Source: Methanomassiliicoccales archaeon (GTDB lineage: Archaea; Thermoplasmatota; Thermoplasmata; SG8-5). From it: a stretch of DNA of 16,502 nt. The notes under the pieces were generated by a model. That model ran no database searches and was not told the origin of the DNA. It worked only from the letters and a program-made list of their open reading frames with translations. The stretch spans positions 1-16,502 of the forward strand of contig DAOVXH010000016.1 of the NCBI GenBank assembly GCA_030636255.1, written 5' to 3'. Shown in pieces: positions 1 through 7,430 of this stretch. The position numbers and the translations under genes were made by a program. Position 1 is the stretch's first letter; each line of letters opens with the position of its first letter.

Positions 1-846
1 CACTGGGCCGGAGCCTGGGCCGCCACCACCATGGGGTGTTGCAAATGTCTTGTGCAGGTTCAAATGCACAATATCAAAACCTAATTTTCCAGGGGAAGTT
101 TTGCCCATTATGGCATTCATGTTTGCGCCATCATAGTACATCAGACCGCCAGCTTCGTGAACAATGTCTGCAATATCGTCTGCCTCGGACTCGAATATGC
201 CCAGGGTATTTGGATTGGTGAGCATGAAAGCTGCTGTTTTATCAGAAACCGCCGCAGCCAGTGCATCCAGATCCACTTTACCTTCATTGGACGGGATTGT
301 CAAAATATCATAGCCAGCCATTGCCGCGCTTGCAGGGTTTGTTCCATGGGAGGTGTCTGGCAGTATCACTTGATTCCTGTCTTCACCATTCTTTTCGTGG
401 TACGCTCTTGCAATCAACATGCCTGTGAATTCACCATGGGCTCCGGCGGCTGGCTGAAGGCTTACTGCACCCATGCCTGTGATAATTGCAAGCATTTCCT
501 GAAGCTCGTACATAATCTGAAGTGTGCCCTGAATTTGCTGGAACGGTTGATTGGGATGAATTAAACTGGCCTTTATCATGGCAGCAATTTCTTCATTAAT
601 CTTGGGATTATATTTCATTGTGCATGAACCAAGTGGGTAAAATCCTGAGTCAACTCCAAAGTTCATCTGCGATAGGGCCACAAAGTGCCGAACAAGGTCG
701 CGCTCGCAGAGTCCTGGAATATTGGGCGCTTTCTTTCTAATTAGATTTTCTGGAAGAAGCCCATTTGGAATGTTTGTGTCAGGAACATCATCACAGGTTA
801 ATTCGTAAATCAGGGGCTCATCATGTTTTGCCTGGCGGTAGGACAT
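1..846 (-). CDS. gcvPB: Glycine dehydrogenase (decarboxylating) subunit 2, GcvPB (partial, C-terminus cut by window edge)
   Basis: This is the PLP-binding half of the split P protein of the glycine cleavage system, which decarboxylates glycine and passes the aminomethyl group to the lipoyl arm of GcvH in the cytoplasm. I translated the minus strand by hand: 282 codons are open from the ATG at 846-844 to the left edge. Family hallmarks seen are FYPLGSCTMKYNPKINE near residue 70, the QPAAGAHGEF segment, DTSHGTNPASAAMAGY, and NLHKTFATPHGGGGPGSGP, where the lysine (about residue 266) is the expected Schiff-base lysine. Full-length family members have roughly 480-500 residues, so about 200 C-terminal residues lie outside. 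The start overlaps the gcvPA stop by one base (TGATG on the minus strand) and has a near-perfect Shine-Dalgarno, so translation is probably coupled to gcvPA. The other glycine cleavage genes (gcvT, gcvH) are not in the window. Confidence 0.96.
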   Translation of the reverse strand, partial: MSYRQAKHDEPLIYELTCDDVPDTNIPNGLLPENLIRKKAPNIPGLCERDLVRHFVALSQMNFGVDSGFYPLGSCTMKYNPKINEEIAAMIKASLIHPNQPFQQIQGTLQIMYELQEMLAIITGMGAVSLQPAAGAHGEFTGMLIARAYHEKNGEDRNQVILPDTSHGTNPASAAMAGYDILTIPSNEGKVDLDALAAAVSDKTAAFMLTNPNTLGIFESEADDIADIVHEAGGLMYYDGANMNAIMGKTSPGKLGFDIVHLNLHKTFATPHGGGGPGSGPV

Positions 847-2174
847 CAAATCACCTCCTTCAGTGCTTGAATGAATCTTTGAATATCCTCTGGTTGCGTC
901 TTGTCTGTAACAGAAATCAGCAAATCATTTTCCATGCCTGGCTCTTCAATCACAATCCCGGGATTGATGCATTTATCATTTAACTTTTGAACAAGCTTCT
1001 CGGCGTCCATTGGGAAACTGGCAACAAACTCATTGAAATAATGGCCTATGAATTTTGGAGCCTGGCATCCTGGAATTTCCGCAATCTGGCTTGCTAAATT
1101 CCTTGAAATTTGCATTACTTTAATTGCCAGTTCTCTGAGACCAGAACCGCCCATGTATGCCATGTAGCTTGCAGTTGCCACAGTGGTTAGAGCCTCATTT
1201 GAACAAATATTGGAAGTTGCCTTTTCCCTGCGAATATGCTGCTCACGAGTCTGGAGGGTCATGCAAAATGCTCGATTACCCTCAGTATCGGAAGTCAGGC
1301 CAATAACTCGCCCGGGCATCTTTCTTATATGCTTTTTCCGGCAGGCCATTATTCCCAGCATGGGTCCTCCGAAATTAATTGCATTCCCAAAGACCTGGCC
1401 TTCTGAAATAACTATGTCTGCACCATAATCTCCCGGCGGCCGCACTGCCCCCAGGGAAACCACGTCACTTCCAACCACCATGATCTTTCCATCAAGTATC
1501 TGACGAATTTCATCGACCTGGCTTTCAAGGACACCATAATAATTTGGAGTTTCAATTAGCGCGCCTATCGTGGTATCATCAATTTTGGATTTCATGTCTT
1601 CCAGGTCTGCCATTCCTGTTGTCTTGTCAATGGCATATTTTTGAAATATTATCCCTGGGCCATTGCAATAATTCTCCAGCACCGAGACTCTGGCGGCAGG
1701 TAGATTGTCTGGAATAAGAAAAGTTTTGGCCTTTCGCTGGAGCCTGGCAGCCATTAAAACCGCTTCTCCAAGACCGGTTGAATAATCATACAGGGAATTA
1801 TTAACAACTTCCATGCCAGTTAGTTCGCTCATCATGCTCTGGTACTCGAATAGCGCCTGTAAAAGACCTTGGCTTATTTCGGGTTGATACGGCGTATAAG
1901 AAGTAATAAATTCAGACCTGCCAACTATATTGTTAACTGCTGCAGGAACATAATAATCATATGCACCGCCTCCAAGGAAGCTTGGCATTTCCTTCAGAGA
2001 TGTGTTTTTTTCAAGTGTGTCCTCTAACTTTTTCCGGACGTCTTGCTCTGTCATGCCATTTTTTAGCTCTGCAATATCAGTTCTAGCAGTCTCTGGAATA
2101 TCCTCGAACAATTCATTTACCGAACTTATTTTCAGATAAGCCAGCATTTCCTCCGTGTCCCTGTCTTGTGCCAT
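846..2174 (-). CDS. gcvPA: Glycine dehydrogenase (decarboxylating) subunit 1, GcvPA
   Basis: This is the N-terminal half of the split glycine decarboxylase, the partner of GcvPB in the P protein heterotetramer. The protein has 442 residues from the start chosen here, normal for the family (about 440-450). Characteristic segments are MLAYLKISSVNELFEDIP at the N-terminus, SFLGGGAYDYYVPAAVNNI with SYTPYQPEISQGLLQALFEYQ, the NNSLYDYSTGLGEA segment, GDYGADIVISEGQVFG, and TREQHIRREKATSNICSNEAL. This subunit lacks the PLP lysine, as expected. Two starts are possible. An upstream ATG at 2207 adds MVALRVPEADN and sits where a leaderless transcript from the TATA box at 2228-2243 would begin. The ATG at 2174 has a GGAGG at 2183-2187 with an 8-base spacer. 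I favour 2174 because of that Shine-Dalgarno, but 2207 is not excluded. It is the first gene of the gcvPA-gcvPB pair. Confidence 0.95.
   Translation of the reverse strand: MAQDRDTEEMLAYLKISSVNELFEDIPETARTDIAELKNGMTEQDVRKKLEDTLEKNTSLKEMPSFLGGGAYDYYVPAAVNNIVGRSEFITSYTPYQPEISQGLLQALFEYQSMMSELTGMEVVNNSLYDYSTGLGEAVLMAARLQRKAKTFLIPDNLPAARVSVLENYCNGPGIIFQKYAIDKTTGMADLEDMKSKIDDTTIGALIETPNYYGVLESQVDEIRQILDGKIMVVGSDVVSLGAVRPPGDYGADIVISEGQVFGNAINFGGPMLGIMACRKKHIRKMPGRVIGLTSDTEGNRAFCMTLQTREQHIRREKATSNICSNEALTTVATASYMAYMGGSGLRELAIKVMQISRNLASQIAEIPGCQAPKFIGHYFNEFVASFPMDAEKLVQKLNDKCINPGIVIEEPGMENDLLISVTDKTQPEDIQRFIQALKEVI
851..860 (-). promoter_or_regulatory. Strong Shine-Dalgarno site for gcvPB
   Basis: On the minus strand the sequence reads AAGGAGGTGA, then TTTG... 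into the ATG of gcvPB. It lies inside the last codons of gcvPA. It is an almost complete match to the anti-Shine-Dalgarno end of 16S rRNA, fixes the gcvPB start, and shows this organism uses leadered internal initiation within operons. Confidence 0.8.
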
Positions 2175-2227
2175 ATTATCGGCCTCCGGCACACGTAATG
2201 CCACCATGATTTAATAATTTCCCCAAC

Positions 2228-2243
2228 CCTATATGTATTAATC
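2228..2243 (-). promoter_or_regulatory. Putative TATA promoter for gcvPA-gcvPB
   Basis: The minus strand reads GATTAATACATATAGG across this stretch, an AT-rich TATA-like element. Its centre lies about 28 bases before the ATG at 2207 and about 60 before the ATG at 2174. An archaeal transcript starting about 25 bases downstream would begin close to 2209. It is assigned by position and composition only. Confidence 0.4.
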
Positions 2244-2270
2244 AAAAGAAAGATAAAAAAAAGTAATCCG

Positions 2271-2308
2271 GTATTATTAAATACGACTACTATTATTGCT
2301 ATATTATA
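2271..2308 (+). promoter_or_regulatory. Putative TATA promoter region for the surface protein gene
   Basis: Two TATA-like elements occur in this AT-rich stretch: TATTATTAAAT at about 2272-2282 and CTATATTATAA at about 2299-2309. The first would give a leader of roughly 28 bases that includes the Shine-Dalgarno at 2317-2326. The second would start transcription almost at the ATG and leave the Shine-Dalgarno unused, so the first is preferred. The whole 2208-2330 gap serves as a divergent promoter region with the gcv genes. Confidence 0.35.
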
Positions 2309-2316
2309 ATTTAATT

Positions 2317-2326
2317 GAGGAAGTGA
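2317..2326 (+). promoter_or_regulatory. Shine-Dalgarno for the surface protein gene
   Basis: GAGGAAGTGA lies 4 bases before the ATG at 2331, and the GAGG core is about 10 bases from the start. It supports this start over downstream methionines such as the one at residue 17. Confidence 0.6.
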
Positions 2327-2330
2327 AATT

Positions 2331-5300
2331 ATGAGCCAGTCTAACCCAACTACGTTTGGAACTGAGTCATGGAAGAGAATGTCAGCTATACTTCTGGTAG
2401 CTGTTATGGTTATTATGGTGGCTATGCCAATGATTAGTGCTGAAGAAGGCATTGTGGAACCAGATATAATATTAAAATCAGGCGATGGTTACACATCACA
2501 ACCAGATACAACAGATTTATTTATTGCACCAACTCCAATGGCTGGCGTGATAAATGTTGGAATTGCACAGGGTGGTTGGTTTACAAATGACCTTCATGAT
2601 TATCTTGATGCAAAACCAGATATTACTTCGACGCTTATTCCAGATGTCAATGCTGGAACAATAGCCCCATTCGATGTTATCATTCTCTATGGCAATCAGT
2701 GGAGCTATAATCCAACAGCAATCAATGATTTTGTAACTGCTGGAGGCAATGTAATTGCAACACCTTGGATACTAGGTAATGGTCATTATTTCGATGCCTT
2801 GCCTGTAACTGATACTGGAGGCAGTGATCTCTATGATACGCCTCTGGACATTACAGTTACTGACCCAGGAGACCCAATTTTGAATGGGGTCACCTTCAAC
2901 AATGGAGATTCTGTAGGTTATGAACGTAATCGGCCAGCTCTTAAGCCCGGAGCAACATCACCAGTTAATTGGAATGATGCTGAAAATGTTCCTGCTGTTG
3001 CATACTGGAACTATGGGGCAGGAATGTGTACTTACTTGAACTTCCATTATATTACCAGTGATTGTGACCTCGCAATTTGGTATGGATGGGGTCAAAATTT
3101 AATTTACAATGCAGTGACTAAATCAGCTAGAACACTAAACATTTACTGGTATGACGATTATGAAGAAGAGAATTACGCAGGTTCCATAAGAGAATACCTC
3201 GAGGGAAATGGCCACACTGTCACATATCAAGAAGATGATGTTGGCATATGGCCAGATGCTGCCGCCTTGATTCCAAACTATGATGTCATTGTCGCAGAAC
3301 ATACTTGCGGGGGTGAGACCATAATCAATCTAGACAAGTGGTTTGAAGCAGGAAAGGGCTATGTTGCACTCTTTGGCGGTGAAATGTACAATGACCCTCC
3401 AGAGGATAATTACATTATGAACCAGCTGGGTGTTGGACTGGATGGAGGATATAATGATGGGGTATGGAGCTCTGGCGATTTATTTTGGACAGACCCAGGT
3501 CACTCTATAGCCACCTATCCAAACTCAGGATGGGACATAACAAATATTCCAGATGGGCAGTATCAATATCTTGTTGACATCACAGGCGGCGATAATGTTC
3601 TTGAATGCCCTGCAGGCCCAGTACTTCAGACACAAGTGGGCGTTGAAGGGGTAGGAAAAATTGCAGTTATGGGATCAAATTATCATAATGCAGATAGGAC
3701 AGACCCAGAAACCAGAAAGCTTGTTGAGAACATGATATTCTGGGCTGCTCCACCTCAGGACCCAAATAATTTCGAAGTAAACCCAGAAACCCAAACCGGA
3801 GTGGGATGGATTGGCGACTATGTTGACCACACCATCACTGTCCAGAATGATGGAGCAGTAGCTGATGTTTACAAAGTTTACAGTAGCAGAGGCATGTTCG
3901 TATGGCCCACAGAGGTCTGGGACGTTGATAATAATGAAGAAATCAGCCACAGTGAAGTTGTTCCACCTGGAGGAACCTGGCAGTTCAATGCAAGAGTCAG
4001 AGTTCCAAGGGTTTCCATGGGAGACTTTGATATTGGCACTATTGCCATAGAGTCCCTGGAAATTCCAGGAAATCCAACTAATACAGTTAATGTGATTACC
4101 AGAACATCGCTTCCTTATCCATTCTATGATGATTTCGAGAGTGGAACATTCGGAGTGGGTCCAGTAACTGATGGAGACTGGATTACCACAAATAGCAATA
4201 ATTGCGGTATCAATGATGACGTATCCGTCTCCCCTGTAAATTCAATGTGGCTCGGAAACGGTCCAGTAACAGTAACTTCTGCACCAATTTATACACAGGG
4301 ACAAAATAATGCCATGTTCAGTTGCGCTGTCAAGGCTGGTTCTCCTGCATTCAGCGAAGGTCTAAGCGACGGTCAGAACCTGATTATCGAGTACTTCAAT
4401 TCAAGAAACCGCTGGGTAGAGTGGGATACATTGCCTGGAGTTCCAGGTGAAATTTACAGGCCAACACATGCACTACCTGGAGATGCTTATCATCCTGCAT
4501 TCCGGGTTAGATTCACTGCAAATGATGGCGATGGAATATGGCACATTGATGATGTTTACATTGGGCCAATTAATTCAGACATGGACCTCGGAGGCGGAGG
4601 AATGAAGACTGGCTATCCGGGAGATATTGTTCAACATTATCTGAATGTGGACAATGATGGTGACCACAATGATATCTACGAAATCACTCTTGAGGATAAT
4701 ACATGGCCGACAACTGTCTGGACACCTAGCTTGATTGAGGACTTTGACGATGGAGATATGGGTGGTTGGACTAAGGGCGGCCCGGCAATTGGCAATTGGC
4801 ATGCAGGCGGTGGGACAGCAAGGGAAACAACAAATGCAGGGGCAGAATGGCGAAGCCCTGGTCGAGGAACATATCTGACTTACGATGGAGGATATGGGTT
4901 TACAGATTTCATTTATGATGTAGACATGTACGCAACGGATAATGACGTTATTGGAACAATGTTCCGTTACACAGACAATAATAATTTCTACAGATTCCAG
5001 ATGAATCAGCAAACAGATTTGGATCTTGACTTTCCAGGTGACCAGAGAAGAGGCCTAATGTCATTCCATGATGGTACATGGGAGTATTTGGCATGGGACA
5101 GCTGGACTTACACTCAAAGTACATGGTACAATGTGGAAATCAAGGCCATAGGTGACAGAATTCAGGTCTACTTCGATGGCAACCTTCTCTGGGATGTAAC
5201 AGATGATTCCAATTCACAAGGTACCGTAGCCCTCTATTGTAACCATGAGGATAATGCATACTTCGACAATGTAATGGTCTATGAACCAGAAAACACACTT

Positions 5301-7373
5301 AACCTTATTCCAGGCGAAAATCAGCCATTCATTGTAACTGTTGAAGTTCAGGATGAAGAGGGATGGATGGTAGATAATGTATATTTGGAAATTACATCTA
5401 CCCTGGACCCAACAGAATCAGAGAATAGAGATCTATGGACCTCATTGCCACCAGTTCTAAATGTTGAGCAACATGTATGGTACTATGACATTCAGCCAGC
5501 TATTGACGATGCAAACCCAGGAGAACACATCAATGTTTATTCAGAGAACTTCAATGAGAATATTATCATTGATAAACCTCTGACAGTTACTGGCTTTGAA
5601 GGCGCATCTATTCATGGTGACAATACTGGAAGAGTAGTCCAGATACTTTCTGACAATGTGGAATTCGGTGGATTCAATATAGAAGGCAGCGGAGTAGGCC
5701 CGGGATTTGCCCATGCAGGAATATTCCTGGAATATGCCCAGAACTGCCGCATTCACGACAATTACATAGAAGATTGCTATGCTGGAATTTATTCAAGGTT
5801 CAGTGGAGACAATATAATTGAAGATAACTGGATAGATGACAATTTCGCTGATATGATGGTTATCGGAAATGGATATGAAACAGTATTCCAGGACGACTTT
5901 GAAACAGACAGTGGAAGATGGACATACGGTGGAGATGCAGGAAGAACCAATGGATATGCACAACTGACAGAAAATGTGGATTGGCAAACTGGCTGGATGT
6001 GGTATGATACAAAAATAAAATCCAGTTTTGTTGCTGACTTTGACTTCCAGATTGGTGGTGGCAACGGTGCAGATGGTATGACATTCGCTTTCTACAAAGA
6101 CACGGCTCCACCTTATGACCCAAGCGCAGCTGGTGGAGGTTTCCTTGGATTCGACGGAAGTGATGGATATGCAATTGAATTTGACCATTACTTCAATGGA
6201 GGTATAGACCCAACAGGTAATGACCATGTTGCCCTTATCCAAAATGATGTATCTAATCACCTTTCATGGGGTACAGCAAACTATATAGACGATAATACTT
6301 GGCATCACGCCAGAGTATTTGTAGATGAGAATTCTGTATACGTATTCGTGAATGATATGACCAGCCCATTGTTTAGCTGGTTTGGAGCCCTTGATACTAC
6401 ATATGGCGGCTTTGGTTTCACCGGAACAACAGGTGGAGATAACCACAATCACAGGGTTGACAATGTCCAGATAAGATATGGAGACAAGCTTGGCTCAACT
6501 GTTCAGAATAATATATTCCTTGATGCATTCGCAGGAAACATATTGAAGGAAACTGATGGAAACACCATCCTAGAAAATGTTTATGCGGAAAATATATTTG
6601 GCATCCGGGCAAGAGGTTCTACCAATAATCTAATCTACCACAATGATTTCTTTGACAATATTATTCAGGCCAATGATGAACTCTACAATATGTGGGAAAA
6701 TGGATATCCATCTGGAGGAAATTTCTGGAGCAATTATTTCGGTGTTGATAACTTCAAAGGCCCGGCCCAGAACATTCCTGGTTCTGATGACATAGGCGAT
6801 ACAATGTACGATGTCTTGCCAGGAGGACCGCCAAATGCTGACTGGTATCCATTGATGGAGCCATACTTCTTCAATTGGTTTATTATGCCAGTTGAAATAG
6901 ACGACCCAATTGCAAGTCTTAATGGCATGAACGGCACTTGGACTCTCGATGATTATGTATTGATGCCAGACTTCATGAAAATCACCGAGTCAGAGATTAA
7001 GGAAATTATCGCCTACAGTGAGAACCCCGGCGACTTTGAGGTGGCTTGGGATGAACCTGAAGAGATTATAGAAGCAGTTTCTGAAACCCCAGAAGTGACA
7101 GTTTCCGTTCCAGTGGAAAATACACCAGATGACATAGTCACGCCAGCAATTATCCAGGAGCCAGAACCAGCAGAAGAAATTATTGAAGAAGCCGTTGAGC
7201 CAGTTGTGGAAGAAGTACCAGTTGTTCAGAAAGTGGAACCTGCAACAGAAGAAGTTCAGGACAGCAGCCCAATGGTTCAGGACGAAGCGCAGACCTTCAA
7301 TACTCCATGGTTCATCATGATTGCCATTTCCATTGCAGCAATTTCACTTGGTCTATTCTGGCGAAAGAGATAA
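2331..7373 (+). CDS. Giant secreted, membrane-anchored multidomain surface protein (ThuA-like, lectin-like and NosD beta-helix domains)
   Basis: A 1,680-residue exported protein. Layout by eye: an N-terminal signal segment (hydrophobic residues about 18-36, likely cleavage after ISA near 37); two glutamine-amidotransferase/ThuA-like alpha/beta domains (about 55-262 and 268-475), each with a hydrophobic strand and an FVTAGGN or WFEAGKG element; a beta-sandwich of CARDB/NEW3 type (about 476-597); a jelly-roll starting FYDDFESG (about 598-750); a second beta-sandwich (about 750-800 and 989-1040) interrupted by a concanavalin-like domain starting LIEDFDDGDMGGW (about 801-988); a NosD/PbH1 right-handed beta-helix (about 1045-1513) interrupted at about 1179-1385 by an L-type-lectin-like domain (FVADFDFQIGGGNGADGMTF, YAIEFDHYFNGG, WHHARVFVDENSVYVFV) and closing with GGNFWSNYFGVDN and WYPLMEPYFF as NosD proteins do. 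An acidic Pro/Glu/Val-rich stalk (about 1580-1655) and a membrane anchor ending RKR (1660-1680) follow. Few cysteines and many Asp, Asn, Gly and aromatic residues fit an extracellular protein. Likely role: carbohydrate binding, adhesion or S-layer-associated function; enzyme activity is not shown. Confidence 0.88.
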   Translation: MSQSNPTTFGTESWKRMSAILLVAVMVIMVAMPMISAEEGIVEPDIILKSGDGYTSQPDTTDLFIAPTPMAGVINVGIAQGGWFTNDLHDYLDAKPDITSTLIPDVNAGTIAPFDVIILYGNQWSYNPTAINDFVTAGGNVIATPWILGNGHYFDALPVTDTGGSDLYDTPLDITVTDPGDPILNGVTFNNGDSVGYERNRPALKPGATSPVNWNDAENVPAVAYWNYGAGMCTYLNFHYITSDCDLAIWYGWGQNLIYNAVTKSARTLNIYWYDDYEEENYAGSIREYLEGNGHTVTYQEDDVGIWPDAAALIPNYDVIVAEHTCGGETIINLDKWFEAGKGYVALFGGEMYNDPPEDNYIMNQLGVGLDGGYNDGVWSSGDLFWTDPGHSIATYPNSGWDITNIPDGQYQYLVDITGGDNVLECPAGPVLQTQVGVEGVGKIAVMGSNYHNADRTDPETRKLVENMIFWAAPPQDPNNFEVNPETQTGVGWIGDYVDHTITVQNDGAVADVYKVYSSRGMFVWPTEVWDVDNNEEISHSEVVPPGGTWQFNARVRVPRVSMGDFDIGTIAIESLEIPGNPTNTVNVITRTSLPYPFYDDFESGTFGVGPVTDGDWITTNSNNCGINDDVSVSPVNSMWLGNGPVTVTSAPIYTQGQNNAMFSCAVKAGSPAFSEGLSDGQNLIIEYFNSRNRWVEWDTLPGVPGEIYRPTHALPGDAYHPAFRVRFTANDGDGIWHIDDVYIGPINSDMDLGGGGMKTGYPGDIVQHYLNVDNDGDHNDIYEITLEDNTWPTTVWTPSLIEDFDDGDMGGWTKGGPAIGNWHAGGGTARETTNAGAEWRSPGRGTYLTYDGGYGFTDFIYDVDMYATDNDVIGTMFRYTDNNNFYRFQMNQQTDLDLDFPGDQRRGLMSFHDGTWEYLAWDSWTYTQSTWYNVEIKAIGDRIQVYFDGNLLWDVTDDSNSQGTVALYCNHEDNAYFDNVMVYEPENTLNLIPGENQPFIVTVEVQDEEGWMVDNVYLEITSTLDPTESENRDLWTSLPPVLNVEQHVWYYDIQPAIDDANPGEHINVYSENFNENIIIDKPLTVTGFEGASIHGDNTGRVVQILSDNVEFGGFNIEGSGVGPGFAHAGIFLEYAQNCRIHDNYIEDCYAGIYSRFSGDNIIEDNWIDDNFADMMVIGNGYETVFQDDFETDSGRWTYGGDAGRTNGYAQLTENVDWQTGWMWYDTKIKSSFVADFDFQIGGGNGADGMTFAFYKDTAPPYDPSAAGGGFLGFDGSDGYAIEFDHYFNGGIDPTGNDHVALIQNDVSNHLSWGTANYIDDNTWHHARVFVDENSVYVFVNDMTSPLFSWFGALDTTYGGFGFTGTTGGDNHNHRVDNVQIRYGDKLGSTVQNNIFLDAFAGNILKETDGNTILENVYAENIFGIRARGSTNNLIYHNDFFDNIIQANDELYNMWENGYPSGGNFWSNYFGVDNFKGPAQNIPGSDDIGDTMYDVLPGGPPNADWYPLMEPYFFNWFIMPVEIDDPIASLNGMNGTWTLDDYVLMPDFMKITESEIKEIIAYSENPGDFEVAWDEPEEIIEAVSETPEVTVSVPVENTPDDIVTPAIIQEPEPAEEIIEEAVEPVVEEVPVVQKVEPATEEVQDSSPMVQDEAQTFNTPWFIMIAISIAAISLGLFWRKR

Positions 7374-7387
7374 AGCTAATCCAGCAT

Positions 7388-7403
7388 CAAAAAAACTATA
7401 TCT
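7388..7403 (+). promoter_or_regulatory. Putative TATA promoter for the tandem-paralogue operon
   Basis: The gap between the surface protein stop and the next ATG carries an A-rich run followed by CTATATC (about 7396-7402). Its centre is about 32 bases before the ATG at 7431, so transcription could begin a few bases upstream of that ATG. With only 57 bases between genes, read-through from the surface gene is also possible. Confidence 0.35.
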
Positions 7404-7416
7404 CAAAAACGAGATA
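7399..7416 (+). repeat. Short perfect inverted repeat next to the TATA-like element
   Basis: TATCTC and GAGATA form a perfect 6-base inverted repeat around AAAAAC. It overlaps the TATA-like element and lies 15 bases before the ATG at 7431, where a repressor operator could sit. It is not followed by a T-run, so it is unlikely to be a terminator. An inverted repeat this short can arise by chance. Confidence 0.35.
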
Positions 7417-7430
7417 GGGAAAATGATAGT

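Noticed and set aside
157..564. 135-codon plus-strand frame opposite gcvPB
   Set aside because: It is the antisense shadow of gcvPB, which shows full family motifs on the other strand; the product is Cys/His-rich with no recognisable domain.
5793..6260. 155-codon minus-strand frame within the surface protein gene
   Set aside because: It lies opposite the lectin-like module, has no promoter or Shine-Dalgarno, and overlaps other shadow frames in the same place.
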